Shown in pieces: positions 41,604-50,641 of a stretch of 64,000 bases of DNA; the stretch's first letter is position 1; every line of letters begins with the position of its first letter. The stretch covers positions 1 to 64,000 of the forward strand of contig CAZFNR010000005.1 of assembly GCA_964520525.1 (NCBI GenBank), read 5' to 3'. The position numbers and the translations under genes were made by a program. A model generated the notes under the pieces. It was not told the origin of the DNA and did not search any database. It saw nothing but the letters and a program-made list of their open reading frames with translations. The stretch comes from JAJPXC01 sp964520525 (lineage in GTDB: Bacteria > Bacteroidota > Bacteroidia > Bacteroidales > Muribaculaceae).

Positions 41604-42965
41604 TCAGTCTGACAGGAAGTCGATTGATTTGTTGAGGCCGGTGTCGGCGGGTTGCGACGATGCGCGTCCCTGCTCAACGTCCGATGATGGTTGCTCGGCG
41701 GTTGCGGTCGAGGTCTGCGCCGCTGTCTCGTTTCGCGCCGCTTTCAGCTCGTCCACCACCTTGCGGTCGCGGTTGTAAGCCGGCATCTGTTCTAATGCCT
41801 CTACGGCGGCGTCATCGTCAAACTGATTGGGCGAGAGTATGATGTAGCGGTTCACCTCCTTGTTGCGCCGTATGCTGTCGACTTTCTCGGTGCCATATTC
41901 GTCGCCGAGGCGTTTCGCCGGGTCCTTCTCCGCGGCTTTCGGGGCGAAAACCACATTGTTGCCCGGTTTCTCCCTTACCGACACGTCAAATCCGGCAGCG
42001 AGAATGGTGATTTTCACGCTGTTGCCAAGCGATTCGTCGAATGCCACTCCCCATATCACATCTACTCCCGAGTCGAGCTGGCTCATGAAGTTGGTGAGTT
42101 CCTGCACCTCGTCCATAGCGAACTTGTCTTCGGCGTCGCGGGAGAAGTAGAGGTTGAACAGCAGTTTTTTCGACCCGAGGATGTCGCGGTTTTTGAGTAG
42201 CGGGGAGTTGAGGGCGTCTTCGATGGCCTTGGTCACGCGGTGTTCCCCCTCACCGAATCCGCTTGATATGATTGCGGTGCCTCCGTTGCGCAGGGTGGTG
42301 TCGACATCGTTGAAATCGACGTTGATATGGCCGTTGCAGGTAATCAGTTCCGAGATGCTGCGCGCTGCTGTCGACAGCGTGTCGTCGGCTTTGGCAAACC
42401 CGTTGAGGAAGTCGAGGTCGGGATAGATTTCGGTCAGGCGTTCGTTGTTGATGATGAGCAGCGCATCGACGTTTTTGCTCATTTCGTCGGCTCCGTTGAG
42501 TGCTTTGAGGATTTTCTTTTCCCCCTCAAAGAGGAATGGGATGGTCACAATGCCGATTGTGAGGAGGCCCCGCTCCTTCGCCACGCGGGCAACCACGGGA
42601 GCCGCGCCGGTGCCGGTGCCGCCTCCCATGCCGGCGGTGACAAACACCATTTTGGTGTCATCCTCAAAAAGCTCTACGATGCGGTCGAGACTGCTCTCGG
42701 CGGCGGCTTGCGCCACCTCGGGCTTGTTGCCCGCTCCGAGCCCGGTGTTGCCGAGCAACACTTTGTTGGGCACGGGGGAGTTTATCAACGCCTGGCGGTC
42801 GGTGTTGCACACTACAAACGACACCCCTTTGATGCCTTGGTTGTACATATGGTTGACGGCGTTGTTGCCACCGCCCCCAACACCGATTACTTTGATATCG
42901 GTCCCGGTTTGGTCCTCGGCAAGAAATTCGGGGTTGTCGAGTATATCTTTGATTTCGTCAGTCAT
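41604..42965 (-). CDS. ftsZ: Cell division protein FtsZ
   Basis: 453 residues. This tubulin-like GTPase forms the Z ring. The N-terminal GTPase domain has 'GVGGGGNNAVNHMYNQGI', the tubulin signature 'GGGTGTGAAPVVA' and the T7 loop 'NVDFNDVDTTLRNGG'. The C-terminal linker (about 320-435) is variable, with Ala/Thr/Glu-rich sequence, and ends in 'GLNKSIDFLSD', the short peptide that should bind FtsA. It is the last gene of the division cluster, 59 bases after ftsA. Confidence 0.98.
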   Translation of the reverse strand: MTDEIKDILDNPEFLAEDQTGTDIKVIGVGGGGNNAVNHMYNQGIKGVSFVVCNTDRQALINSPVPNKVLLGNTGLGAGNKPEVAQAAAESSLDRIVELFEDDTKMVFVTAGMGGGTGTGAAPVVARVAKERGLLTIGIVTIPFLFEGEKKILKALNGADEMSKNVDALLIINNERLTEIYPDLDFLNGFAKADDTLSTAARSISELITCNGHINVDFNDVDTTLRNGGTAIISSGFGEGEHRVTKAIEDALNSPLLKNRDILGSKKLLFNLYFSRDAEDKFAMDEVQELTNFMSQLDSGVDVIWGVAFDESLGNSVKITILAAGFDVSVREKPGNNVVFAPKAAEKDPAKRLGDEYGTEKVDSIRRNKEVNRYIILSPNQFDDDAAVEALEQMPAYNRDRKVVDELKAARNETAAQTSTATAEQPSSDVEQGRASSQPADTGLNKSIDFLSD

Positions 42966-43024
42966 AATCTTCTATTGGTTTATTAGGTAGTGTGGTTGAA
43001 ACGATTTAGTCAATGGGAATCGGG

Positions 43025-44449
43025 TCATTTCTCCTCGTCCTCATTGGTATAACCGTCATCTCCTACTTCGGGTTCGCTCATCAGCTTGATGGCGCGGTCT
43101 TTGATTGACCGCCAGAAACCTGCGCGCGATTTGCTCCTGTGCTGGTTGCCGCCGAAATCTTCGCCTATGCGCGATTCGTCGTCATCGCCTTCTTCATCGT
43201 CGAAATCTTCGCCTATGCGCGATTCGCTGTCATCGTTTTCATCGTCTAAGCCGGCGGGGCCGGTGCCCTGGGGGCGTGCGAGGCGTTCCATGCACTCTGC
43301 GGGGTCACCTTTGACGGCGTCGGCCAGTATGGAGATGACATCGACGGCGTCGTTGGGCTGAATGCGGCCGTTGGCGATGCGTATCAGTCCCGACGGGGAG
43401 CCGATGCGCACTTTCATGTTGCTTTGGGCCGTGAGCAGATTGCTGAAGCCCTTTAGCTTCGCGCCGCCGCCCACAAGCACTATGCCGCCGGGGAGGTCGG
43501 CGGGTTTAAGCTCGGCATAGTTGATTTGTTCGAGTATGTTGCTGACAATCTCACCCGCTCGAGCCGCGACATAATTGTTTATTTCGGTGTAGTCGAGGTT
43601 GTCGGGGTCCTTGCGGCGTTGCGCTTGGTCTTGGTTGTCGGCGTTGCCTGCCACTTTTTTTGTTTCCTCGGCTCGTTCCTCGGTGAAGTTGAGGGTCATC
43701 AAATCGCGCGTGATGTTGCGAGAGCCCATCGGCAAGGTGGCGGCATAGACCAGCGCGCCGTTTTTGTAGATGACCGCGCTGACAGTCTCTGCCCCGAAAT
43801 CGACGAGCATACAGCCGAGGCGTTTTTCTTCGTCGGTGAGCACTAAATTGGCTTCGGCGAGCGGTCGCACGATATAGCCTTTGATGTCAAGCCCCAGACG
43901 CTCGTTGATTACGCGGTTAATGTTGCGCTTCACGGGGGTGCGGCAGGTGATGAGGTTGAATGTGGCCTTGATGTTGCGTCCAAGCAACCCGACGGGGTTG
44001 GTCTTGTAGCTCATGTTGTTGATTAGACATTCGCGGGTCACTACGTCGATTACCTCCTTGTCGGCGCGGGTGTTGCTTTCGCGGGCTTCCCGCTTGAGCC
44101 GCTCGAAGTAAGCGTCGGTAATCTCGATGTCGTCGGGGTATTGGCGTGATATCTCGCACGTCGAGGCAATCAGTGAACGGCCTCCAATCGAGGTGTAGAC
44201 ACCGCGGATTTTACGGGGCGACACGTCGGGCGAGCTTTCCAGCTTGCGGCAGATGCGCTGGAGCGAGCCGGTCACCTTGTCGACGTTCTGAATCACGCCG
44301 TAGCGCACGCTGTCGCCCAGCTCGTCGCCGGTGAGTTTCTCTTCCTCCACTGCGAGCACTGTCAGGGTGTTGGAGCTGTCGAATGTGCCGACCGCCCCTT
44401 TTATCTTGGAGCTGCCTATCTCAATAGCCACTATATATTTTTGTTCCAT
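43025..44449 (-). CDS. ftsA: Cell division protein FtsA
   Basis: 474 residues. This actin-like ATPase tethers FtsZ to the membrane. It shows the family pattern 'IVAIEIGSSKIKGAVG', a 1C subdomain around 85-160, 'CMLVDFGAETVSAVIYKNG' and 'GGIVLVGGGAKLKGFSNLL'. A long acidic C-terminal extension (about 385-440) contains a 16-residue tandem repeat (ESRIGEDF twice). The C-terminus has a basic, amphipathic stretch ('SRAGFWRSIKDRAIKLMSE') that suits membrane targeting. It lies 23 bases after ftsQ. Confidence 0.96.
   Translation of the reverse strand: MEQKYIVAIEIGSSKIKGAVGTFDSSNTLTVLAVEEEKLTGDELGDSVRYGVIQNVDKVTGSLQRICRKLESSPDVSPRKIRGVYTSIGGRSLIASTCEISRQYPDDIEITDAYFERLKREARESNTRADKEVIDVVTRECLINNMSYKTNPVGLLGRNIKATFNLITCRTPVKRNINRVINERLGLDIKGYIVRPLAEANLVLTDEEKRLGCMLVDFGAETVSAVIYKNGALVYAATLPMGSRNITRDLMTLNFTEERAEETKKVAGNADNQDQAQRRKDPDNLDYTEINNYVAARAGEIVSNILEQINYAELKPADLPGGIVLVGGGAKLKGFSNLLTAQSNMKVRIGSPSGLIRIANGRIQPNDAVDVISILADAVKGDPAECMERLARPQGTGPAGLDDENDDSESRIGEDFDDEEGDDDESRIGEDFGGNQHRSKSRAGFWRSIKDRAIKLMSEPEVGDDGYTNEDEEK
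43153..43248. repeat. 48-bp tandem repeat inside ftsA
   Basis: Two imperfect 48-bp copies (43153-43200 and 43201-43248) encode the acidic DESRIGEDF repeat of the FtsA linker. The copies are in frame, so copy number can change without breaking the protein. Confidence 0.8.
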
Positions 44450-44472
44450 ATATCGTATGTTAGATTTGTTGC

Positions 44473-45327
44473 TTATGATAGTTTGTTGGTGTGTTTGACG
44501 GCGGTGCTGTCGGCCATCATCGTGCCTTCGTCGTCGCCATCCTCGTCGATGATTTCCTCTCCGGCGAGGCTGTCGTCAGTGAGTTGCTTGTTGCGATGGG
44601 TCGCCACGACCTGTCCGCGCCATTTGACCGAGAGGGTGTCGTAGGTAGTCCACCCTTTGACGGGCAGCACCTTTCGGTACATGGCCAGCATCCTGTCGAG
44701 TTTGTCGTCAAGCATGGTTGTGTCGCCAAGATTGATGACATGGCCGCGTATCGAAGGGATAAGTATCACATCTCCCCCGCGGGTCACTTTGACAGCGGTG
44801 ACGAGCGAGTTCCATAGCGAATCGCTTTGGATGATGTTGAGCAGCGGCAGCAGCGACACGGCATTGAACGACGTGTCACCCTCGTTGACGACTACCGGGA
44901 CATCCATGCGGTATCTCAGCGACGCTTTCATCTTCTTTCCCGCCTTGTTGACGTAGTAGGATGAGCCGTCGGGGTTAAACACCCTCGCCACCGGGCGCAT
45001 CGGAATGACGCGCAGCAGCACTGTCCCGTCGCTCATTTGTGTGCATACGCTTTCTTCGATATCGTCGATTAGGTCGAGCTTGCGCTCGATAGCGTCGGTG
45101 TTGACGTCGCGGAGCCTCATCAATGGGGCATTGGCGCAGAGGCCATTTAATTCCTGGACGATGCCATCGCGAGTGACAAAGCGGCATGATGTTGAGTCGA
45201 CGATGTCAATCACCATCCCCGTGCACCGCGCATCGGCGCGCATGGTGTCGGCGAGGGAGATAGCAACTACCAGGTATGCCAATAACCCCACTGATAATAA
45301 GGCTCGTATCAACGTGCGTTTCTTCAT
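44473..45327 (-). CDS. ftsQ: Cell division protein FtsQ
   Basis: 284 residues. A short basic N-terminus and one membrane helix (about 6-27, 'LIRALLSVGLLAYLVVAISL') are followed by a periplasmic POTRA-like region ('DSTSCRFVTRDGIVQELNG', 'LDLIDDIEESVCTQMSDG') and a beta-domain ('GGDVILIPSIRGHVINLGD'). It belongs to the FtsQLB complex that activates septal wall synthesis. Sequence similarity to proteobacterial FtsQ is low; the call relies on topology and position between murC and ftsA. Confidence 0.88.
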   Translation of the reverse strand: MKKRTLIRALLSVGLLAYLVVAISLADTMRADARCTGMVIDIVDSTSCRFVTRDGIVQELNGLCANAPLMRLRDVNTDAIERKLDLIDDIEESVCTQMSDGTVLLRVIPMRPVARVFNPDGSSYYVNKAGKKMKASLRYRMDVPVVVNEGDTSFNAVSLLPLLNIIQSDSLWNSLVTAVKVTRGGDVILIPSIRGHVINLGDTTMLDDKLDRMLAMYRKVLPVKGWTTYDTLSVKWRGQVVATHRNKQLTDDSLAGEEIIDEDGDDEGTMMADSTAVKHTNKLS

Positions 45328-45353
45328 TTACGACGCATAAATTTTTCTTCTTG

Positions 45354-46745
45354 TTAATGGGCCGATTTATAATTTCCAACGATTGCCGGAAGCTGGTCGC
45401 AGATGTCGCCGGCTCCTACCGTCATCAGAATGTCAAAGTTAATGTTTTTAATCGTTTCGGTCAAATCTTCTTTGTTAATCATCATTTTATCGTCGATTTT
45501 TATGTCGTCGAGGATGATTTTGGAGGTCACGCCGGGGATAGGCTCTTCGCGCGCCGGGTAGATGTTGAGCAGAATCACGCGGTCGGCCTGTGACAGGGCT
45601 TCGGCAAATTCCGGGGCGAAGTCGCGCGTGCGGCTGTAGAGGTGGGGCTGGAAAGCCACTGTCAGATGCCGCCCCGGGTAAAGGGCTTTCACCGAGGCGA
45701 TGCTGGCGCGCAGTTCGTCGGGATGGTGGGCGTAGTCGTCGATTATGGCTCTGCCGTCTACTCCGGGTTCTTTGAGCCAGAACTCAAACCGCCGTTTGGG
45801 TCCCATGAACGACGCTATGGCGCGCCGGGCGGCTTCGCGGTCGAGGTCGCCGGTGAGGTAAACCGCCGCTATGGCTGCTATGGCGTTCTCGATGTTTATC
45901 TCTACAGGCACTCCCAGCTCGATGCCGTCGATTGAGGTGCCGTCGGGCAGCGCGAGGTCAAAGATGATTGTGCCGTTGCCGCGGACGATGTTGAGGGCGT
46001 GGAAATCACCCTTGTCGCGGCTGTAGGTGTAGGTCTTGACCCCGTTGGCGGGGCGGGGGCGCAGTTTCAGCCCCTCATGCACTAATAACGCTCCGTCGGG
46101 GCGGATTAGTTCGGTGAAATGCGCGAAACTTTCAAGATAAGCCTCTTCGGTGCCGTAAATGTCGAGGTGGTCGGGGTCGGTGGCTGTGATGACGGCTATA
46201 TATGGGGTGAGCTGATGGAACGAACGGTCATACTCGTCGGCTTCGATGACTGAGTAGGGCGACGTTTCGCTCAGGAGCAGATTGCTGTTGTAGTTGCGCA
46301 GTATGCCTCCGAGGAATGCGTTGCATCCTACGGGCGAGCTGTGCAGTATGTGGGCTGCCATCGACGATGTGGTCGTCTTGCCGTGGGTTCCGGCGAAGCA
46401 TAGTCCCTTGCTGTCGCGGGTAATCAGCCCGAGCACCGCGGCGCGTTTCATGACGGTGAAACCTCCGTCGCGGAAGTATGTGAATCCGGGATGTTCGGCG
46501 GGTACGGCGGGGGTGTAGACAACCAATGTCTTTTCGGGGTCGCGGAAGTATGCGGGTATTGATTCGGCGGCTTCGTCATAAGTGATGTCGACCCCTTCGG
46601 CGCATAGGGCGCGGGTCAGGTCGGTGGGTGTGCGGTCATATCCCGCCACTTTCCATCCGCGCGACAGGTAGTACCGTTCGAGTGCTGCCATGCCTATGCC
46701 TCCCGCGCCTACAAAATATGCTCTGTCAAAGTTTTTATGGTTCAT
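45354..46745 (-). CDS. murC: UDP-N-acetylmuramate-L-alanine ligase
   Basis: 463 residues. It adds L-Ala to UDP-MurNAc in the cytoplasm. The N-terminal Rossmann fold 'FVGAGGIGMAALERYYLSRG' binds the UDP substrate, the ATP loop is 'GTHGKTTTSSMAAHIL', and 'VIEADEYDRSFHQL' and 'DDYAHHPDELRASI' are the typical central and C-terminal motifs. It lies between murG and ftsQ. Confidence 0.97.
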   Translation of the reverse strand: MNHKNFDRAYFVGAGGIGMAALERYYLSRGWKVAGYDRTPTDLTRALCAEGVDITYDEAAESIPAYFRDPEKTLVVYTPAVPAEHPGFTYFRDGGFTVMKRAAVLGLITRDSKGLCFAGTHGKTTTSSMAAHILHSSPVGCNAFLGGILRNYNSNLLLSETSPYSVIEADEYDRSFHQLTPYIAVITATDPDHLDIYGTEEAYLESFAHFTELIRPDGALLVHEGLKLRPRPANGVKTYTYSRDKGDFHALNIVRGNGTIIFDLALPDGTSIDGIELGVPVEINIENAIAAIAAVYLTGDLDREAARRAIASFMGPKRRFEFWLKEPGVDGRAIIDDYAHHPDELRASIASVKALYPGRHLTVAFQPHLYSRTRDFAPEFAEALSQADRVILLNIYPAREEPIPGVTSKIILDDIKIDDKMMINKEDLTETIKNINFDILMTVGAGDICDQLPAIVGNYKSAH

Positions 46746-46765
46746 TGTGATAAAAATCGATTTTG

Positions 46766-47902
46766 TTATTTCTTGTCAATCAGTTTGATGGCTTCGGCGG
46801 CTATTTTTTCGGCCGAGCCTTTGAGTGCCATTTGGGCAACGTTGTCAGCCAGCGTCTTTCGGCGGTCAGGTGATTGCAGCAGTGCGGTCACCTCGTCGGC
46901 CAGGCGTTCGCGGCAGTCTGCGTCGAGTATCATCACCGCGGCGTCTTTCACTGCCAGGGCCTCGGCGTTTTTGCGTTGATGGTCTTCAGCCACGTTGGGC
47001 GACGGGACGAGTATGGCGGGCTTGCCGAGCAGTTGCAGCTCAGAGATGGTGCAGGCTCCGGCGCGTGCCACCACAAGGTCGGCGGCGCGGTAGGCGAGGT
47101 CCATCCTGTCGATAAATTTCACCTCTTTCACGTCGGGAAAGCGGAGGGCGGCATCGGTTGTCGTCCAGTTTTTGCCGGTTTGCCACAACACCGATGCTCC
47201 GGTTGCGGTGATAGTGTCGAGCGCGCCGTTGACGCTCTCGTTGATGGTGCGTGCGCCGAGGCTGCCGCCGGTGACGAGCAGCAGGGGCTTATCGGAGGGG
47301 AAACCGAGTTCCTGTTTGGCTTGCCCGGGGGTGAGTGACAGCTCTGCGATGGCCTCGCGGATAGGGTTGCCGGTCATCACGATGCGGTCGGCGGGGAAAA
47401 ATTTCTCCATGCCCTCATAAGCCACGCATATTTTTCCCGCACCTTTGGCAAGCAGCTTGTTGGTGACCCCGGCATATGAGTTTTGTTCCTGAACCAGATT
47501 GGGTATCCCTTTTTTTTGCGCCACTTTCATCACCGCGCCGCTTGCGTAGCCTCCGACACCGATGGTGATGTCGGGCTTGAAGCGGTCGATTATACGGCGG
47601 CAGATGGCCATGCTTTTCCGCAGGTCAAGAAGCACACCGATGTTGCGCCACAGCCGGCGGCGGTCGAAGCCCCTCACCGGGAGCCCCGCGATGTCGTAGC
47701 CTGAGTCGGGGACTTTCTCCATCTCCATCCTCCCTTTAGCTCCGACAAACAGTATCGCGGCGCCGGGATGGCTCTTTCTTATTGCCGCGGCGATGGCCAG
47801 GGCGGGGTAGATGTGTCCGCCGGTACCGCCCCCCGATATGATGATGCGGGGCGACTTGTTGTCGGCGGGGGTTGAAATCTGTGATATATCGTTGATTACC
47901 AT
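46766..47902 (-). CDS. murG: Undecaprenyl-PP-MurNAc-pentapeptide GlcNAc transferase
   Basis: 378 residues from the ATG at 47902. It converts lipid I to lipid II at the inner face of the membrane. It is a GT-B fold enzyme with 'IISGGGTGGHIYPALAIAAA' at the N-terminus, 'GVGGYASGAVMKVAQ', 'LVTGGSLGARTINESV' and 'VVARAGACTISELQLLG'. It follows ftsW by 17 bases. Confidence 0.97.
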   Translation of the reverse strand: MVINDISQISTPADNKSPRIIISGGGTGGHIYPALAIAAAIRKSHPGAAILFVGAKGRMEMEKVPDSGYDIAGLPVRGFDRRRLWRNIGVLLDLRKSMAICRRIIDRFKPDITIGVGGYASGAVMKVAQKKGIPNLVQEQNSYAGVTNKLLAKGAGKICVAYEGMEKFFPADRIVMTGNPIREAIAELSLTPGQAKQELGFPSDKPLLLVTGGSLGARTINESVNGALDTITATGASVLWQTGKNWTTTDAALRFPDVKEVKFIDRMDLAYRAADLVVARAGACTISELQLLGKPAILVPSPNVAEDHQRKNAEALAVKDAAVMILDADCRERLADEVTALLQSPDRRKTLADNVAQMALKGSAEKIAAEAIKLIDKK

Positions 47903-47919
47903 TGTAATGCGTTTTTCTG

Positions 47920-49254
47920 TCAGAGTTGTGTGGGGTTGTCGGCGCGGAGGCTTTCGGGTAGGGCCTCTTTTTCACGCTTGATATCTTCTTTCTTGCCATT
48001 GCGCACGGCAAACCGGCTCACGCTCAGCATGATTCCGAACGCTAAGGCTGTCACCATCATTGATGAGCCTCCCTTGGAAATCATGGGCAGCGGTTGCCCC
48101 GACACGGGTCCCACCCCGGTGACAATCGCCATGTGGAACAGGGCCTGTAACGCTATCATCACGGCCATCCCCAGAACGAGCAGCGCGGGGAACACGCGGG
48201 AGCATCGCGAGGCGATGTTCCCGGCGCGGGCAAGCAGGCTCAGATAGGTTATGAGCAGGAACATTCCGCCGACGAATCCCCAGTCTTCGACCACAATCGA
48301 GTAGATGTAGTCGCTGAAGGCCAGGGGCAGTCGCGAGGTCTCGCGGGAATTGCCCGGGAGCACCCCGAATAGCCCGCCGTGGGCCTGCGCCATGTAACCG
48401 TAGATTTCTTGACGGTTTTTGGTGGTGATGGGTTGGTCATAAAGGGGTATGCTGTCGCCGAGGTATCGGTTGATGCGCTCTTGCCATGTGCCAAGGCGGT
48501 TTTGGGTTTTCTCGTCATCTTTCTTGACGGTTACGGCAGCCACCTGTTCGGTTGCCTGTTGTTCCTGTTCCGCCTTGTCTTTGTCGCGCATCTTGTAGAG
48601 GAGTCCTCCTCCGGCGGCGAGGCCGTAGACGATGCACACGATGAGGAACTTCTTGAGCTGAATGCCGGCAATCAGCATCATTGACAGGCTGATGGCCATA
48701 AGAAGCGTGGTGTTGGTGAGACCCTGCGAGAACAGCATCCCGCCGCAGAAAATCACTATCGCCGCCGAAATCACCACTCCGCGGTTGGTTACACCCTGGG
48801 GCATCTGGCTCAACGACATGACGAGCGCCACTCCGAGCACCGCCGACATTTTTATCATTTCCGACGGTTGCATTTGGAATCCGAACAGCGTCAGGCTGCG
48901 CCGGGCGCCGTTGATAATCTCGCCGTTGATAAGGACATAGCCCATCATGGCGACGCTGACGGCTATGAACAGAGGAATCGCGCTTTTGAAGTATCGATAG
49001 TGTATGCGCGACACCACCAGCACTATTGCCGTGTCGATGGTCAGGTGGATGCATTGGCGTATTATGGGGCCGAAAATGTTGTTGGCTGTAACTTCGCGCG
49101 ACGATGCGCTGTAAATCTCCAGCACCGAGACGATGCAGAGGAATATGTAGACGGCCCAGATGTATTTGTCGGGCTTCCCTTCGGATCCGGTGGCGGCTCG
49201 TTGTGGGGAAGCGGGGCTTGGCGGGGCTTGCCGGTCGTTGAGAGTGACGTTCAT
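47920..49254 (-). CDS. ftsW: SEDS-family septal glycan polymerase FtsW
   Basis: 444 residues with about ten membrane helices. It polymerises lipid II at the septum together with the FtsI transpeptidase. SEDS signatures are 'MQPSEMIKMSAVLGVALVM' and 'GPVSGQPLPMISKGGSSMM' near the C-terminus. A large charged loop (about 225-290, 'VAAVTVKKDDEKTQN') lies between helices. The Pro-rich N-terminal tail is cytoplasmic. It lies between murD and murG. Confidence 0.95.
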   Translation of the reverse strand: MNVTLNDRQAPPSPASPQRAATGSEGKPDKYIWAVYIFLCIVSVLEIYSASSREVTANNIFGPIIRQCIHLTIDTAIVLVVSRIHYRYFKSAIPLFIAVSVAMMGYVLINGEIINGARRSLTLFGFQMQPSEMIKMSAVLGVALVMSLSQMPQGVTNRGVVISAAIVIFCGGMLFSQGLTNTTLLMAISLSMMLIAGIQLKKFLIVCIVYGLAAGGGLLYKMRDKDKAEQEQQATEQVAAVTVKKDDEKTQNRLGTWQERINRYLGDSIPLYDQPITTKNRQEIYGYMAQAHGGLFGVLPGNSRETSRLPLAFSDYIYSIVVEDWGFVGGMFLLITYLSLLARAGNIASRCSRVFPALLVLGMAVMIALQALFHMAIVTGVGPVSGQPLPMISKGGSSMMVTALAFGIMLSVSRFAVRNGKKEDIKREKEALPESLRADNPTQL

Positions 49255-49263
49255 CGGCGTGTG

Positions 49264-50616
49264 TTATTTTTTGAGGGAGCGCACGGCGTTCTTGAACTGC
49301 TCGCCGCGGTCTTCATAGCTTTTAAACAGGTCGAAGCTGGCGCAACATGGCGACAGCAACACGGTGTCGCCCGGGGTTGCGCAATCGGCGCAAGCGTCGA
49401 TGGCGTCATGAAGCGAGTGGGTGTCGCGAATCACAGGCACTTTGCCCGTGAAGTAGTCGATAATTTTCGCGTTGTCTTTGCCCATAGCGACTATGGCTTT
49501 GACTTTGGCGGTGACAAGCGGGAGTATCTCGGAGTAGTCGTTGCCCTTGTCTTTGCCTCCGAGTATCAGCACCACCCCTTCGGGCGGCATACTTTCGAGG
49601 GCATACCAGCAAGAGTTGACGTTGGTGGCTTTCGAGTCGTTGATATAGCGCACGCCGTCGACGGTATCGACATATTCCAACCGGTGTTCAACCCCGGCGA
49701 AGTCGCTCAGAGCCTGGCGTATATCCCCATTTTTTATGTCGAGCAGCGAAGCCGATAGCCCGGCGGCCATAGAGTTGTAGAGGTTGTGCAGGCCGTTGAG
49801 TGCGAGGTCGGCCCGCGGCATATCGAGGTGATGTCCCGGGGTGTTGATGACCAATTCGTCCTCAGCGTCTAGATAGGCTTTGGTGCCCTCCTCGCGATGC
49901 TCGGCGAATGGGTACATGGCCGCTTCGGTGTCTAATTGCCGTAGCTGTGCTTGTATCACGGGGTCGTCCTGCCAGAATATGAACGCGTCGTCGGCGGTGA
50001 GGTTGTTGATGATGCGGAACTTGGCGTTGATATAGTTCTGCATTTTATAGTCGTAGCGGTCGAGATGGTCGGGAGTTATGTTCATCAACACTGCGATGTT
50101 GGCCTTGAAGTCATACATGTTTTCAAGCTGGAAGCTGCTCAGCTCGATGACATACACGTCGTGGTGCTCGCGAGCGACTTGCAGGGCGAGGCTCTTGCCG
50201 ACGTTGCCCGCCAGCCCGACGTTAAGCCCGGCGTTCTTGAGAATGTGATAGGTCAGCAGCGTGGTTGTGGTCTTGCCGTTGCTGCCGGTTATGCACACCA
50301 TCTTGGCGTTGGTGTAACGGCCTGCGAGCTCGATTTCAGATATCACAGGGATATTTTTTGCGGCTATGCGTTGCATGATTGGGGCTGTGGGGGGTATGCC
50401 CGGGCTTTTCACCACCTCGTCGGCGTCGAGAATGAGGCTTTCAGTGTGGCCGCCCTCTTCCCATGCTATGCCTTCGCTGTCGAGTTGTCGACGGTAGCGT
50501 TCGGGAATGGTCCCGAAGTCAGAGAGGAACACATCCATCCCTTTCTCTTTGCCGAGGATGGCGGCTCCGACGCCGCTCTCTCCTCCTCCCAAAACAACAA
50601 GTCGTTTCTGTTTCAT
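49264..50616 (-). CDS. murD: UDP-N-acetylmuramoyl-L-alanine:D-glutamate ligase
   Basis: 450 residues. It adds D-Glu to UDP-MurNAc-L-Ala. The N-terminal 'VVLGGGESGVGAAILGKEKG' binds UDP; the ATP loop is 'ITGSNGKTTTTLLTYHIL'; 'ITPDHLDRYDYKMQNYI' and 'YINDSKATNVNSCWYALE' are characteristic Mur ligase motifs. It follows mraY by 25 bases. Confidence 0.97.
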   Translation of the reverse strand: MKQKRLVVLGGGESGVGAAILGKEKGMDVFLSDFGTIPERYRRQLDSEGIAWEEGGHTESLILDADEVVKSPGIPPTAPIMQRIAAKNIPVISEIELAGRYTNAKMVCITGSNGKTTTTLLTYHILKNAGLNVGLAGNVGKSLALQVAREHHDVYVIELSSFQLENMYDFKANIAVLMNITPDHLDRYDYKMQNYINAKFRIINNLTADDAFIFWQDDPVIQAQLRQLDTEAAMYPFAEHREEGTKAYLDAEDELVINTPGHHLDMPRADLALNGLHNLYNSMAAGLSASLLDIKNGDIRQALSDFAGVEHRLEYVDTVDGVRYINDSKATNVNSCWYALESMPPEGVVLILGGKDKGNDYSEILPLVTAKVKAIVAMGKDNAKIIDYFTGKVPVIRDTHSLHDAIDACADCATPGDTVLLSPCCASFDLFKSYEDRGEQFKNAVRSLKK

Positions 50617-50641
50617 TGCGTTATCGTTGTTATAGTCTTAA

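Noticed and set aside
48868..49758. Plus-strand frame of 296 codons opposite ftsW and murD
   Set aside because: It spans two well-conserved minus-strand genes and their junction and shows no family pattern.
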